From Deltaproteobacteria bacterium (GTDB lineage: Bacteria > Desulfobacterota > Syntrophia > Syntrophales > UBA2210): a stretch of 64,000 bases of DNA. Shown in pieces: positions 25,898 through 37,086 of the stretch. Where the stretch lies: positions 1-64,000 of the forward strand of contig JAFDAI010000002.1 in the NCBI GenBank assembly GCA_019313905.1. The letters are read 5' to 3'. A program made the position numbers and the translations under genes. Within the stretch, counting starts at the first letter, position 1. Each line of letters starts with the position of its first letter. The notes under the pieces were generated by a model. The model ran no database searches, had not been told where the DNA came from, and worked only from the letters and a program-made list of their open reading frames with translations.

Positions 25898-28800
25898 TTA
25901 ACTGCTACTCTCTCCTGGTGATTCCATGATCTTTCCTGCTATCACATCAACTCCCTCCCCGAGAAGAGATTCTATCGGAATCTTATCGAGGAAACGATCG
26001 TCCCATGCAAGATTGTATTCGTTTACAAGATTGTTTATCTTGTTGAACTTATCACCAAGGATCTCCTTCTTTTTCGATGACGCCAAGTCACTCCTGAAAC
26101 TCACATGGACAAGGAGTATATGTCTTATTCGATGATCTCTTCCGAGGAGCGGAATGATAACGATGGGGGCTTTGTCGGTCTTTCCAAGCCCCGCGTACAT
26201 TTCTCCGGTACCGATAATGTTCTTTTTCGTTCCCTTCAGGGGTCCCGGTTTTTCTACCCTCGATTCCATCTCAAGGGAGATGCCCCCCCTCCTGTTTATA
26301 CAAATCGTGGTATATTCCGAAGGCTTCCCATCATAATCAAGGTTTTCTATATCATAAAGGGTGTAACCCCTGATAAGAGAAAGGGCATTTTGAAGCCTCC
26401 TTATGGTAAATCCATCGTAGCTTGTCAGGTTCTCAAGGGAGAACCCAATCGCTTTCATAAAGTCAAAGAGGATACCCCTTTGCATCTCACCCTTCCTGCT
26501 CGTCCCGACGGTAACCGTCTTCGCCTGGTGTCTTATAGCGTCTATGGGTCTCGACAGCTCGTCTATCGCCCTTCCGAGGGAAATATCCAGCATGTCAAAG
26601 GGTGACGAGGATGGTCTTTTCTCTTCGTATTCCTGCCAGAAATCTTCGACGGGAAGTTTACCTACGGCGTATTTCATGAGGAGAACTATGTCCGAAGCCA
26701 CCTCAACGCTCATGGATGAGAAGAATCTCCTGTTTCTGAGCTTATGAAATTCCGAAGAAAAATCCTCCACAATCCTGTGAACGTCAGGGTCAGCGATCTT
26801 CTCGAAAAGGGACTCTGTCTCCCTGTCTAGTTCTCCTGTCCTTTCAGAAAGATCATTCCTGAATTTACGAAAGAACTCGCCGTCTTCATTGATACTGCAT
26901 GCCGCATAATAGCTCCAGAGGTGACCTGCCATCGTATTAAGGATCACTGATACGGGAAAAGAGGACTGGGGTACGAAAATGACAGAATCCGCTATGTCAT
27001 TGAATCTCATCTCCCCCTCGTCCGTAATTACCACGACCGACGCCTGATGGGCCTTGAATATGGCGATATCCTTTGCGATATCCTGGACAACGGGCTCCGG
27101 ATTGCCCGCCACACAGGCAAGAATAAGGGGCTCAGAGGAAAGGTCGATATGTTTTTTATCCTCCACGATATCCGACGAGATGGTCTTGTAGCAAAGCTCG
27201 CTCAGCTTTATCCTTACCTCATCGGCCGCAATCTTGTTGGGTCCGCTTCCCACAACCGCCCAGTATCGCTTTTTCTTTGCCACCTCCCAGGCCGATTTCT
27301 TTATATCATCCCTCACCTCAATTACCCTCTCCATCTTCTCCGGTGCAGATTCGATGGACAAAAGCTCGCCGACAATCTGATCACCCGACATTGTACCGAG
27401 CATGCCGGCAAAATCGAGGGCAAGGATAAAACCCGCGACTACCTGAGAGTAAAAGGCCTTGGTCGAGGCAACCGACATTTCTACATCACGGCCGTCACTT
27501 GTGTAGAGGACACCATCTGTCACATGGGTAATGTCAGACTGTCTCCTGTTTACAATCGAAATAAGATGGGCATCCCTTTCCTTTGCCATGGACACCGCAC
27601 GGTTCGTGTCTGTCGTCGTGCCCGACTGAGTGACGGCAATTATGAGGGTGTCGGCAAGATTGTCTCTCAGGAGAAAACCGCTCAGTTCGGACGATGTCTT
27701 CGCCTGAACATTGATATCACTGCCTCTCAGGTATTCGGACAGTGCTGCAGAAATGGCGGTACCCGCTACGGCTGCGGTACCCTGCCCTACCACAAAGATG
27801 TTTTTTATGAGGCCTTTTTCAATTGTATCCCTTAATCTCGGTGAGATAACGTCCTCTCCGAGATTGAAGGCAACATCACGGAGACCTCTTCTTCTCCCGG
27901 TGATGCTGTATTTTCCCCTGAGTGTCTTCTTTACTGAGAGCGGTGCCCCCATTATTTCCTTTAAAAGAAAATGGGGGTAATCCCTGCGGTCTATATCACG
28001 GGTTGTAATCTCCGCCTTCTGAATCACGTTATTTGGTAATTCGACGGGTTGTCTGTCATAATAGAAGGCCTCTATACCCGATATACCTCCTCCATCCCTG
28101 CTTAGGACAAAGATCTGTCCCTTTGTCCGCGGATTTCCTTCTATTCTCTCGGTTTCCCCATCCATCTTGATAAAGAAGGGCGTTAGCTCCACCAGGCCGT
28201 AAAGCTCTGAAGAAAACATATACTGATTATCGCAGAGACCTACATAGAGTGATTGACCGCTCCCCCTGAGGGCGAGGAATACCTTTCCCGGCTCCAGGTT
28301 GCTTTCCATGGCAATGGCGTGGGAACCTTCAAAATCGCCCAAGGCAAGACGGAACGCCTCCGTCAGGTCCTGGCCTTCAAAGAGATATTTTTCGATTCGA
28401 AGGGGGATTATCTTCGTATCCGTTGTGATGCCCTTGCCTATGAGGTCTTCCCCTTCAGGTTCTGTTTCGCCTCTGAGTAAGCTGTAATTGTCAACATCGC
28501 CGTTGAGGGCAACATTTATGGACCAGGCACCTTTCCCGTAAAAGGGATACTCCTTCCAATCTTCGTCTCCGGCATTGATGGTATAATTATTCACGGGATG
28601 GCAGTTTTCTTCAGTTATTGAACCGACGGAGGCCCATCTGGTATGGCCGAGATATATCTCCGATTCCACTGCTTTGCCGGTAACGGCGTGAAACAGCCCG
28701 TCCGATCTTATTCTATCTCTCAGATACCTTCCGTTTTCCCCCAGCTTACCCGTAACAGATGCTTTTTTATAGGTAAACGAGATCGATACACGACCATCTT

Positions 28801-29677
28801 CCCCCGCTCCGCGAGAAACATGGATGCAACCATCCATGAGATCGCCCGGTTTTACCCTCTCCACCCAGCTATCATAGAGACCGTTATCTCTTATAACCTT
28901 TATCACCCGGTCCAAGGAATCCTTCCCTTCCAATTCAAGAATTATCTGTATCCCCGCCGAGTCTCTCCCTCTTACCTCCAGCCGGTCGAGTGAGTTCAGG
29001 AGAAAATTGATATTTCTGTATCTCCTGAAGGCCTCTTTCGATAACTCCATCTTTCCCTTTAATCCCGAAAGGGAACTGATTTTCTCGATATTGGAAAGGA
29101 CATCCCTCTCGAGACCCCATACAAGATCCTTGAAGAGGGTAAGATCATTGTTCACATATTCCATATCTGCCGTTGAGAAATAACCGGCCCTCTTCTCTAC
29201 CAGTTTTTCCTCTTTTTCGAGAAAGGAATTCATCTTCCGACAGAGATCTTCCAGCTTTTCTTTCTTTTCGTTCTCAAAAAAGATGTCCTCCATAAATGAA
29301 TCCTGCTTAAGCTTATGGATATTCTCTTCCATGGTCTCAAGCACATCGCCACCGCCAAGGTAGTATTCCCTTGAGATCTTATTATCTTCCAGGCTTTTCA
29401 GGTTGTTCTTCCCTGTCTTTTCAAAGACACGCAAGAGGTTTTCAATTATATCACCTTCTTCAACAGATTTCTTTTTCTTTACTGTCAGGATTCCGGTAAG
29501 ACCGCAGAAAAGCCTGTCGGAAAACGCCGGGAATAGAATGACCGCGTTGGGAAGAACATGTCCGGGATTCTTCCCGATGACCAGCCTCCAGCTTTTAAGA
29601 TACTTCAGTATTTTCAAGGTGATATTTATGATCTGGCTTATCATTATTATGGAATCCCGGCTACTTTGTCTCCGCAT
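25898..29677 (-). CDS. Giant GlmS-like protein: class II glutamine amidotransferase plus double SIS, with large extra regions
   Basis: At 1259 residues this is about twice the length of glucosamine-6-phosphate synthase. The Cys expected as N-terminal nucleophile is in [10 protein letters not shown], about residue 58, so a propeptide would have to be removed. A charged helical insert of roughly 180 residues then splits the amidotransferase domain, which resumes at [12 protein letters not shown] and [18 protein letters not shown]. The first SIS domain has [22 protein letters not shown] and [12 protein letters not shown]; the second has [21 protein letters not shown]. The GlmS tail is replaced by about 330 residues with no motif I recognise. 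It overlaps the pyrG end. ATG 29644 is an alternative start. Confidence 0.85.
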   Translation of the reverse strand: MRRQSSRDSIIMISQIINITLKILKYLKSWRLVIGKNPGHVLPNAVILFPAFSDRLFCGLTGILTVKKKKSVEEGDIIENLLRVFEKTGKNNLKSLEDNKISREYYLGGGDVLETMEENIHKLKQDSFMEDIFFENEKKEKLEDLCRKMNSFLEKEEKLVEKRAGYFSTADMEYVNNDLTLFKDLVWGLERDVLSNIEKISSLSGLKGKMELSKEAFRRYRNINFLLNSLDRLEVRGRDSAGIQIILELEGKDSLDRVIKVIRDNGLYDSWVERVKPGDLMDGCIHVSRGAGEDGRVSISFTYKKASVTGKLGENGRYLRDRIRSDGLFHAVTGKAVESEIYLGHTRWASVGSITEENCHPVNNYTINAGDEDWKEYPFYGKGAWSINVALNGDVDNYSLLRGETEPEGEDLIGKGITTDTKIIPLRIEKYLFEGQDLTEAFRLALGDFEGSHAIAMESNLEPGKVFLALRGSGQSLYVGLCDNQYMFSSELYGLVELTPFFIKMDGETERIEGNPRTKGQIFVLSRDGGGISGIEAFYYDRQPVELPNNVIQKAEITTRDIDRRDYPHFLLKEIMGAPLSVKKTLRGKYSITGRRRGLRDVAFNLGEDVISPRLRDTIEKGLIKNIFVVGQGTAAVAGTAISAALSEYLRGSDINVQAKTSSELSGFLLRDNLADTLIIAVTQSGTTTDTNRAVSMAKERDAHLISIVNRRQSDITHVTDGVLYTSDGRDVEMSVASTKAFYSQVVAGFILALDFAGMLGTMSGDQIVGELLSIESAPEKMERVIEVRDDIKKSAWEVAKKKRYWAVVGSGPNKIAADEVRIKLSELCYKTISSDIVEDKKHIDLSSEPLILACVAGNPEPVVQDIAKDIAIFKAHQASVVVITDEGEMRFNDIADSVIFVPQSSFPVSVILNTMAGHLWSYYAACSINEDGEFFRKFRNDLSERTGELDRETESLFEKIADPDVHRIVEDFSSEFHKLRNRRFFSSMSVEVASDIVLLMKYAVGKLPVEDFWQEYEEKRPSSSPFDMLDISLGRAIDELSRPIDAIRHQAKTVTVGTSRKGEMQRGILFDFMKAIGFSLENLTSYDGFTIRRLQNALSLIRGYTLYDIENLDYDGKPSEYTTICINRRGGISLEMESRVEKPGPLKGTKKNIIGTGEMYAGLGKTDKAPIVIIPLLGRDHRIRHILLVHVSFRSDLASSKKKEILGDKFNKINNLVNEYNLAWDDRFLDKIPIESLLGEGVDVIAGKIMESPGESSS

Positions 29678-31265
29678 ACTTCAGAGACGCCTCGATGAAC
29701 CTGCGAAAGAGGGGATGAGGTTTTATCGGCTTCGATTTAAATTCGGGATGGAACTGACAGCCCAGAAACCAGGAATTGCCGTTGAGTTCCACTATCTCTA
29801 CAAGATGTCCATCCGGTGATGTACCACTGACGCGGAGTCCGTTTTCGGTCAGTACATTTCTGTACTCGTTGTTGAACTCATAACGGTGCCTATGGCGTTC
29901 ACTGATCTTCCTCGTACCATAGGCCTGAGATGCGAAGGTGTTCTCATCCAGAAGGCATTCATAGGCTCCCAGCCTCATGGTACCTCCCATGTCGGTAACA
30001 TCATTCTGTTCCGGAAGAAGGTCAATCACCGGATAGGCCGTATCCCCGTTGAATTCGGAGCTGCTCGCCTCTTCCATGCCGCACACATTTCTCGCATATT
30101 CCACAACGGCCATCTGCATCCCGAGACAGATACCAAAATAGGGGATCTTCTGAAGGCGAGCGTGACTTACCGTATCAATCATACCCTCGATACCTCTTTT
30201 CCCGAATCCCCCGGGCACCAGTATTCCCCCGATACCATCAAATTGATCACTAATTCCTTCACGCTCTATCTGTTCTGAATCTACGAAACGAAGAGTTACT
30301 TTACAATCGTTTGGAATACCGCCATGAACCAGGGCTTCATTTAAACTCTTATAAGAGTCCGTCCAGTCAACATATTTTCCTACAATGGCAATACATACTT
30401 CGCGGGAGGGATTTTTCATCTTATCTACTACATCTTCCCACTCCCCCAGACGGGGCTGTCCGGTCCATATATTCAAAAGATTTACGATCTTTTCATCCAC
30501 GCCTTCCTTATGAAAAATGAGGGGAACTTCATAAATACAGTCAACATCCTTAGCGGTAAAGACCGAGTCAATCTCCACATTGCAGAAAAGGGAGATCTTT
30601 GCCTTTATATCATTCGATAAAAATTCCTCTGTCCGGCAGAGAAGAATATCCGGCTGAATACCAATTTCACGAAGGGCTTTCACGCTGTGCTGTGTTGGTT
30701 TTGTTTTTACCTCCCCTGCCGCTTTAAGGTGGGGAACCCATGTCAGGTGAATAAAGATCGCGTTTTCTTTCCCCGCCTCATTTCGGAACTGCCTTATTGC
30801 TTCCAGGAAGGGGAGACTCTCAATATCTCCGACTGTTCCGCCGATTTCTACAATGGCAACATCAACACCGGCGGCTGCATCTCTGATATAATCTTTTATT
30901 TCATTGGTAATATGGGGTATAACCTGGACCGTCCCACCCAGATACTCTCCCTTTCTCTCCTTTGATATTACCGAAAAGTACACCTGCCCTGTTGTAAGAT
31001 TGTTCCCCTTCCCAAGATGAGCGTTTGTAAAACGCTCATAATGACCAAGATCCAGATCGGTTTCTGCCCCATCGTCCGTAACGAAAACTTCACCATGCTG
31101 GAAGGGATTCATTGTACCCGGATCAACATTGATGTATGGATCCAGTTTCTGATTGGTTACTTTCAGACCCCTGTACTCAAGAAGGGAGCTTATAGAAGCA
31201 GCGGCTAATCCTTTGCCGAGGGAAGAAAGAACCCCGCCGGTAATAAAGATGAATTTTGTTCTCAT
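29661..31265 (-). CDS. pyrG: CTP synthase
   Basis: A 534-residue enzyme that aminates UTP to CTP with glutamine. The synthase domain begins [16 protein letters not shown] and has [19 protein letters not shown] and GGTVGDIES. The amidotransferase domain has GICLGMQ (nucleophile Cys) and CQFHPEF (His/Glu). ATG 31265 is preferred over the long frame to 31361: it has AAGG eight bases upstream and gives the invariant family N-terminus. Its end overlaps the GlmS-like gene, linking CTP and possible amino-sugar synthesis. Confidence 0.97.
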   Translation of the reverse strand: MRTKFIFITGGVLSSLGKGLAAASISSLLEYRGLKVTNQKLDPYINVDPGTMNPFQHGEVFVTDDGAETDLDLGHYERFTNAHLGKGNNLTTGQVYFSVISKERKGEYLGGTVQVIPHITNEIKDYIRDAAAGVDVAIVEIGGTVGDIESLPFLEAIRQFRNEAGKENAIFIHLTWVPHLKAAGEVKTKPTQHSVKALREIGIQPDILLCRTEEFLSNDIKAKISLFCNVEIDSVFTAKDVDCIYEVPLIFHKEGVDEKIVNLLNIWTGQPRLGEWEDVVDKMKNPSREVCIAIVGKYVDWTDSYKSLNEALVHGGIPNDCKVTLRFVDSEQIEREGISDQFDGIGGILVPGGFGKRGIEGMIDTVSHARLQKIPYFGICLGMQMAVVEYARNVCGMEEASSSEFNGDTAYPVIDLLPEQNDVTDMGGTMRLGAYECLLDENTFASQAYGTRKISERHRHRYEFNNEYRNVLTENGLRVSGTSPDGHLVEIVELNGNSWFLGCQFHPEFKSKPIKPHPLFRRFIEASLKYAETK

Positions 31266-31595
31266 ATTCCATACCTTCTCGACTTCATGTCTGCCCCGTT
31301 GTGCTGACTTGATCGCGCCTGTGTGTTGATTTATCTCCCCACATTTACAACCAGCGGTCAAGGATGTCGTCTTATACTATTTTAAATCTCTTTTGGCAAA
31401 TCGCTGATGGGCAGGCTGTCTATTGAAAAATACTGATGGCAGGTCTGTTCCCCGTATGTTTCCGGGTAGTCCGTAACAAAGAAAATCGGATCTTCCAGGG
31501 TTCATATCCGTAAGGTAAATCAAACCCTGCGGATTTCGCAGCGCCCTTCAACTGATTAGAGCAATCTGTGTAATCTGCGAAATCTGTAAATTAAA
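31266..31595. other. Gene-free gap between pyrG and the glutamate synthase operon
   Basis: I see no gene. The only structure is a 9-base tandem repeat in which AATCTG occurs three times at 31563, 31572 and 31581, just after the glutamate synthase operon ends. No clear terminator hairpin was found. Confidence 0.5.
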
Positions 31596-33758
31596 TTAGT
31601 CACCAGGTTCGTCCATGGTAAAATCACCGACGAACTCTTCCTGAATGGCCCCTCGCGGGCAAACGCTCACACAGGTATAACATCCAGTGCACTTTACAGG
31701 GTCTATAGTAAATATCTCATCATTGCGGGTCATAGCTTCCTGGGGGCATTTTTCCATACATATATCACAGAAAATACATGTGCCACAACTCATGCACCTT
31801 TCAATCTCAGTTGTTTCACTGCCAAAATAGACGGTGCCGATCCTTTTCGTTGGAACAAGTTCCTTCTCAGGATAAGAGAATTTCTCCCCATTGAGAGTTG
31901 CGTGTATCTCCATGGCGGCAAGTCGTCCCATTCCTATTGCATCCGTGATAAGACCAGGTTTAATAATATCGCCCGCGCCATAGACTTTGGGATCGCTGCC
32001 CTTAAAGGATTTATCCGCAGTTACCATATAACCTCTCTTGTCAAGCAGTACGGATTCCGGCAGGAATGATGTATCCGGAACTTCACCTATGCTGAAAAAA
32101 ATCACGTCAGCCGTTACATCAGTCCCATCTTTGAAGTATATCTTATTTTCATCCAGTTTTTCTATCATCTTCGGCCAGAGAATCTGCGTTCCAAGTTCCT
32201 CAGCCAGTTCCAGTTCCCTTCCGAAGGCAAGGGGTTTCTGAATATCAACAGCCGTCACCTTTCTTGCACCCAACCGCCATGATTCACAGGCCATATCCAT
32301 ACCGACATTACCGGCGCCGATAATGACAACCTCTTTTCCTGAGAGATCCATCGGCTGACCCTCATTAATATTAATGAGAAATTCAAGGCCTGACAAGATC
32401 CTCTCGCCACCGGGATAGTTTATCCTTTTGGTAATATGGGCGCCTGTCGCGATCATAACAGCATTACTATTACTGTAAATTTCCTCTAACTTTTCTCTGT
32501 CAAGAAACATGCCCAGATTAAATCTGATTGGCAGCGTTTTGATCCTGTTTATATCTTTATCCAGCGCCTCATCAGACAGTCGTTCACGGGGAATCGCATT
32601 CCTTACCTTTCCCCCGAGATCATCCATTGCGTCATAGACATTAACATTATAACCACGTCTTGCCAGCTGCCACGCAGCGGACAAGCCGGCAGGACCGGCT
32701 CCGATGATTGATATGATCTCCTGTCTCTTATCCTTTGGCAGCTCGGGATCAAAATCCGGATAGTAATCCCTGGCCAACTGCTGAATCTGAACCGGACCGT
32801 CTATGAGATTTCTGCTGCATGCATCCATACAGGGCGCGGGGCAGACAGTCCCGCACACGGACATCCTGAACGGAGTAAATTCATCCATTAGAAGCTGGGC
32901 TTCCTTGATTTTTCCATCAACGATAAGTTTAATAAATTCCGGCGTAGGAACATCCGCAGGACAGTTATATGTACATGGGGGTGTGAGATTAAGATGCTTC
33001 GGAGTTCCATATTTGATATTCATACCTGGGGTATAGAGCTTTGCAAAAGGTCTGTACCCCTTTCTTGTAATCTTTACAAAATCCTCAAGTGCAATTCCCG
33101 TAAGGTCAAGCCCAAGATCTTTCGAATATTCCCCAAGGGCATCCTCAAGAAATTCACGGTCGGCTTCATTAATATCGGCAAAAATCGCACCAACCCCAAG
33201 CTGATATTCTTCGACACGACCCCGTATATATATCGCCCCGCCGTGTATTCCGGTACCGACACTATACCCGACTGGAGAACCTTCCTTATCTTCCAGATTA
33301 AGGATAATCACACGGCCCCCGGCCATATATTCACCGCAGTAATCCTTTGCCGTTCCGCCGATAATGAGCCGGGGAACCTGGTCCATATATTCTTTCATAT
33401 GAATGCCGGCCCGGTATTCCACATCACCTTTGATAAAAACCTTTCCGCCCCTCATCGAATGACCGGGTATCTCTCCCGCTTTTCCGTGGATAACGATCTT
33501 TCCGGCGTTCATCGTATTGGCTACACCATCCTGGGCATTTCCATGAACCGTTATAGAAGAACCGTTCATGAAGGCGCCAAGATCCTGCCCCGGAGTACCG
33601 TAGATTTGCAATGCAGCCCTGCTCCTCAGTCCATCTCCGATATATCTCTGCCCCAGTATATTCTTTAAGATAATCTCTTTCTCTCCCTTAGAAAGGATTT
33701 CTCTTATTTGTCTATTCAAGGTTTTATAATATAAACCTTTTGCATCTATAGTGACCAT
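31596..33758 (-). CDS. Glutamate synthase: GXGXG domain fused to GltD-like FAD/NAD(P) oxidoreductase and ferredoxin
   Basis: A 720-residue fusion. Residues 1-235 are the GXGXG beta-helix normally at the C-terminus of large GltB (repeats such as GAFMNGSSITVHGNAQDG and GKIVIHGKAGE). A GltD-like part follows, with Cys-rich Fe-S ligands (CTYNCPADVPTPEF, CGTVCPAPCMDAC), an FAD site (IIGAGPAGLSAAWQLARRG) and an NAD(P) site (VVIIGAGNVGMDMACE). Two 4Fe-4S motifs close the protein (CMSCGTCIFCDICMEKCP, CTGCYTCVSVCP). It should pass electrons from NAD(P)H or ferredoxin to the FMN subunit. The start is three bases after the FMN subunit stop. Confidence 0.92.
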   Translation of the reverse strand: MVTIDAKGLYYKTLNRQIREILSKGEKEIILKNILGQRYIGDGLRSRAALQIYGTPGQDLGAFMNGSSITVHGNAQDGVANTMNAGKIVIHGKAGEIPGHSMRGGKVFIKGDVEYRAGIHMKEYMDQVPRLIIGGTAKDYCGEYMAGGRVIILNLEDKEGSPVGYSVGTGIHGGAIYIRGRVEEYQLGVGAIFADINEADREFLEDALGEYSKDLGLDLTGIALEDFVKITRKGYRPFAKLYTPGMNIKYGTPKHLNLTPPCTYNCPADVPTPEFIKLIVDGKIKEAQLLMDEFTPFRMSVCGTVCPAPCMDACSRNLIDGPVQIQQLARDYYPDFDPELPKDKRQEIISIIGAGPAGLSAAWQLARRGYNVNVYDAMDDLGGKVRNAIPRERLSDEALDKDINRIKTLPIRFNLGMFLDREKLEEIYSNSNAVMIATGAHITKRINYPGGERILSGLEFLININEGQPMDLSGKEVVIIGAGNVGMDMACESWRLGARKVTAVDIQKPLAFGRELELAEELGTQILWPKMIEKLDENKIYFKDGTDVTADVIFFSIGEVPDTSFLPESVLLDKRGYMVTADKSFKGSDPKVYGAGDIIKPGLITDAIGMGRLAAMEIHATLNGEKFSYPEKELVPTKRIGTVYFGSETTEIERCMSCGTCIFCDICMEKCPQEAMTRNDEIFTIDPVKCTGCYTCVSVCPRGAIQEEFVGDFTMDEPGD

Positions 33759-33761
33759 TTA

Positions 33762-35285
33762 TTAAGCTCCGGCATGTTTGATTCCAAGAATTTTCAACTC
33801 TTCTTCATTAAGGCCCACGCCCCTGATTCTGTCCCTGTTCCCCCTCAGGGCTTCTATAGCGCTTATCCCCATCGACCCCATCAATTCCTTGATCTCCTCT
33901 CCCCAGGCATGGAGAAGATTTGTAAGCGCCCGGGTTGCATCTTTAACATCGATCCTCTCTGCCAGCCCCGGTTTATTAGTCGTAATTCCGTAGGGACATT
34001 TTCCGCTGAAACACCTTTGACAGACTCCACACCCAAGGGCTATCAAAACCGGTGTTCCCACGTATACCGCATCGGCGCCAAGACAGATAGCCTTCAAGAC
34101 GTCAGATGAACACTGTATGCCCCCGGATGCGACGAGGCTTACCGTTTCCCTTATACCCTCTTCTCTCAATCTGGTATCAGCGGCAGATATGGCAAGCTCA
34201 ATGGGAATACCCGTATTCTGTCTTATCTGAAGGGGTGTAGCGCCGGTACCACCCCTGAAGCCATCGATAGTTATAATGTCCGCGCCGGCCCTGGCAATAC
34301 CACTTACAATGGGCGCGACATTGTGCACCGCCGCAATCTTTACCGAAACAGGCACCTCGTATTCCATTGCTTCTTTTATAGCAAATATGAGCTGCCTCAA
34401 ATCTTCAATCGAATATATATCGTGATGGGGCGCCGGAGATAGAGCGTCCGTTCCTTCGGGAATCATCCTTGTCTCTGAAATAGCCTTCAAGACTTTTTCT
34501 CCCGGAAGGTGCCCCCCGATTCCCGGCTTTGCGCCCTGACCGATTTTGATCTCCACTGCTGCGGCAGACTTCAGGTATTTTTCACTGACTCCGAACCTGC
34601 CTGATGCAACCTGTACAATAGTATTGCCGCTATATTTCTTCAGATCCCTGTGAAGTCCACCCTCCCCAGTATTCCAGTAAGTGCCGACAGACTGAGTAGC
34701 CCGCGCCTCCGCCTTCTGAACCCTCAGGTTCACGGCGCCGAAGCTCATTGCGCCAAACATTACAGGAACTTCCAGCTTGAGCTGCGGGCCGGCTTCTCCA
34801 CCATAATGCTCCGGTTTCCTGCCAAGGTACCTCCGTATCTCCATGGGTTCCCTCAGGGGATCTATGGACGGGTTTGTGACCTGGCAGGCATCGAACATCA
34901 TGTGATCAAAATACCTTTTCTGGGGTCCCGTAGCTCCTGTTCCGACAAGCAGAACCCCACCCTCTGATCCTGCCTGTCTCCATATATTACCAATGTGATA
35001 AGGGGTCCAGTACCCATGGGAAGAATGCATGGGAGATGAGTTTATATGAATGGCATTTTGCGGGCACATCTTTACACATCGCTGGCAGGCATTGCATGCG
35101 GTCAGATTAGCCCAAGGTTTATAATAAACTTCTCCATCCCTGCCTTTTACAGGTTTGAGGGATATTTCTCCGAATGAGCACTCTTTCGCACAGATATTAC
35201 ACCCATTTTCATAATCACATCTTTCAAGATCGAACTCCGGGTGAAAATCGGGAATGATCTTCCAGTTGTTTTTCATCTCATTCAT
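33762..35285 (-). CDS. Glutamate synthase FMN domain with N-terminal ferredoxin domain
   Basis: About 507 residues. The N-terminus has two 4Fe-4S motifs (CDYENGCNICAKEC and CNACQRCVKMCPQ). The rest is the FMN/2-oxoglutarate-binding barrel of GltB (PVMFGAMSFGAVNL, IGQGAKPGIGGHLPGEKV, ITIDGFRGGTGATPLQ, CGVCQRCFSGKCPYGI), holding the 3Fe-4S cysteines. It makes glutamate from 2-oxoglutarate with ammonia delivered by the separate amidotransferase subunit. The ATG at 35285 overlaps the previous stop as TGATG, with AAGG seven bases upstream; a TTG one codon earlier is rejected. Confidence 0.94.
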   Translation of the reverse strand: MNEMKNNWKIIPDFHPEFDLERCDYENGCNICAKECSFGEISLKPVKGRDGEVYYKPWANLTACNACQRCVKMCPQNAIHINSSPMHSSHGYWTPYHIGNIWRQAGSEGGVLLVGTGATGPQKRYFDHMMFDACQVTNPSIDPLREPMEIRRYLGRKPEHYGGEAGPQLKLEVPVMFGAMSFGAVNLRVQKAEARATQSVGTYWNTGEGGLHRDLKKYSGNTIVQVASGRFGVSEKYLKSAAAVEIKIGQGAKPGIGGHLPGEKVLKAISETRMIPEGTDALSPAPHHDIYSIEDLRQLIFAIKEAMEYEVPVSVKIAAVHNVAPIVSGIARAGADIITIDGFRGGTGATPLQIRQNTGIPIELAISAADTRLREEGIRETVSLVASGGIQCSSDVLKAICLGADAVYVGTPVLIALGCGVCQRCFSGKCPYGITTNKPGLAERIDVKDATRALTNLLHAWGEEIKELMGSMGISAIEALRGNRDRIRGVGLNEEELKILGIKHAGA

Positions 35286-36346
35286 CAAGCTACCTTCTTA
35301 TCTTCGGTCATTAAGTCGATGATCACCGGCTCTCCTCCTCTGGGTGACCATAATCTTTCTACCTCGGGGGATAATAATCGTATGCTGCATTCTTCCGACG
35401 ATGCATAATACGTATTCCCCGCCTTCGCACATACAACAGGCCGAAGCTTGTTTCTGTCATTAAGAACAATAGCACCTTTCTGATGAGTAAGGACAATACC
35501 GAATGGACCGTTGACGGTAGCAGACCCGTAGAGCTGCCGCAAGTATCTCTTTTTCTCGTCTCCTGCCCTGTCTATTGCTTCCCATAGCGACGGCGCCATT
35601 ACATAGCAGGCATCCTCCTTCGAGAGGGCATCACCTCTTGTAAGTTTGTCGTATATGTAAGAGATTACCTCTGTATCTGTCTGCAGCATGCAGTAATATC
35701 CATACATTTCAAGCCATCTTAAATTTGTCCCATAACTGGTAATTTCACCATTATGGACAACCGCTTTATCAAGAATTGTAAAGGGATGGGCTCCACCCCA
35801 CCAACCCGGGGTATTTGTGGGAAACCTGTTGTGAGCCACCCACATGTAACCTCTGTAATCTTCTATTCTGAAATAATCGGCAATATCCTCGGGATATCCC
35901 ACACCCTTAAACACACCCATGTTCTTTCCGGAAGATACGACAGAAGCACCTTCTATCTTATTGATATTCATCACGATATCAACAATATAGCTCTCTTCTG
36001 TCTGTTCCGGGGACAGGAACTCTTCAATTGGCCGCAGAAAGTACCGCATAAAATAAGGTCCTTTTGAAACACGGTCATTGGGGTAAACAGGAATCTGCTC
36101 AGCCTGGGATACATTCGTCCTCTTTTTCAGATAATCCTCCACTGTTGATATACAAGGACTGTGTCCATTCCCTTCGTACATAATATGAAATGCGTATTGA
36201 TCTTCATGCTCAGGATATACACCATAAACGGCGAAGCCACCTCCCAGACCATTTCCCCTGTCTCTTTGGATCCTTATGGCTTCTCTTATATGACTGCCGT
36301 CTACGAGTTGTCTGTCTGTATTAATAATGCCAACAATTCCACACAT
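35285..36346 (-). CDS. Glutamate synthase class II glutaminase subunit
   Basis: About 353 residues starting MCGIVGIINTDRQ, so Cys2 becomes the N-terminal nucleophile after Met removal. Later blocks are VAHNRFPTNTPGWWGGAHPF and HNGEITSYGTNLRWL, typical of the GltB glutaminase domain. The GTG at 36358 would leave the Cys internal, and GGAGGG lies four to five bases before ATG 36346, so 36346 is chosen. With the next two genes it forms a glutamate synthase split into three chains, a layout known from archaea and some anaerobes. Confidence 0.93.
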   Translation of the reverse strand: MCGIVGIINTDRQLVDGSHIREAIRIQRDRGNGLGGGFAVYGVYPEHEDQYAFHIMYEGNGHSPCISTVEDYLKKRTNVSQAEQIPVYPNDRVSKGPYFMRYFLRPIEEFLSPEQTEESYIVDIVMNINKIEGASVVSSGKNMGVFKGVGYPEDIADYFRIEDYRGYMWVAHNRFPTNTPGWWGGAHPFTILDKAVVHNGEITSYGTNLRWLEMYGYYCMLQTDTEVISYIYDKLTRGDALSKEDACYVMAPSLWEAIDRAGDEKKRYLRQLYGSATVNGPFGIVLTHQKGAIVLNDRNKLRPVVCAKAGNTYYASSEECSIRLLSPEVERLWSPRGGEPVIIDLMTEDKKVA

Positions 36347-36367
36347 GGGACCCTCCACTATATTTAT

Positions 36368-37081
36368 TCATAATTCTCTCCGGCTGCCTGCAGACTTACG
36401 GCAAATATCCGTAAGCCATAAAAAATTCGCGTAGATCATCCTGGCCTGAGTGTGGAGATTATGCTTTATTCTTTCGTAGATATGAATACTTTCCCCACAT
36501 TCGGGAAGGTTAGTCATCCACTCAATTAACATCTCACGCGTAATCTCAATGTGAAACTGGAGACCATATGCATTACCATACCTGAACGCCTGGTTGGGAC
36601 ATTCTTCTGACGTTGCGAGTAAAGATCCCCCATATGGTATTTCAAAGGTATCTTCGTGCCACTGAAATACCCTCATCTTATCTGTAATTCCTTGGAAAAG
36701 AATGTCCCTCCGACCTGAATCGGTCAGAGAGACATTTTTCCAGCCCAATTCTTTTTCAAAAGCTTTATTCACCGGGGCATAACAAGCCTTGGCAATCATC
36801 TGGGCGCCAAGACAGATTCCCAGGATCGGGATGTTCGCATCAATCGCCTGCTTTAGAAATTTTGTTTCTTCTTTCAAAAACGGGTACTCATCCTCATCAT
36901 GGACATTCATCGGCCCACCCATCGTTACAATTGCGTCAAAACTCCGTGCATCATCCGGAAGCTTCTCGCCATTGTAAAGTTTCGCTCTTTGAATCTTTAA
37001 ATCTTCAAAGGATTGAAGAAAGTCTCCAAGCGTACCGGGGCCCTCGGCTTCGACATGTGTAATAATGAGTACCTTTTTCAT
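36368..37081 (-). CDS. Class I glutamine amidotransferase (GMP synthase N-domain-like)
   Basis: A 237-residue stand-alone glutaminase. The nucleophile elbow GICLGAQ and the His/Glu pair in LQFHIE are present, with an early MGGPMNVHDEDEYPFL block typical of the GuaA-like family. It is five bases after glnA and 20 before the glutaminase of glutamate synthase, so it is embedded in the nitrogen operon. No synthetase partner is nearby. It may break down glutamine or a gamma-glutamyl compound. Confidence 0.88.
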   Translation of the reverse strand: MKKVLIITHVEAEGPGTLGDFLQSFEDLKIQRAKLYNGEKLPDDARSFDAIVTMGGPMNVHDEDEYPFLKEETKFLKQAIDANIPILGICLGAQMIAKACYAPVNKAFEKELGWKNVSLTDSGRRDILFQGITDKMRVFQWHEDTFEIPYGGSLLATSEECPNQAFRYGNAYGLQFHIEITREMLIEWMTNLPECGESIHIYERIKHNLHTQARMIYANFLWLTDICRKSAGSRREL

Positions 37082-37086
37082 CCCAC

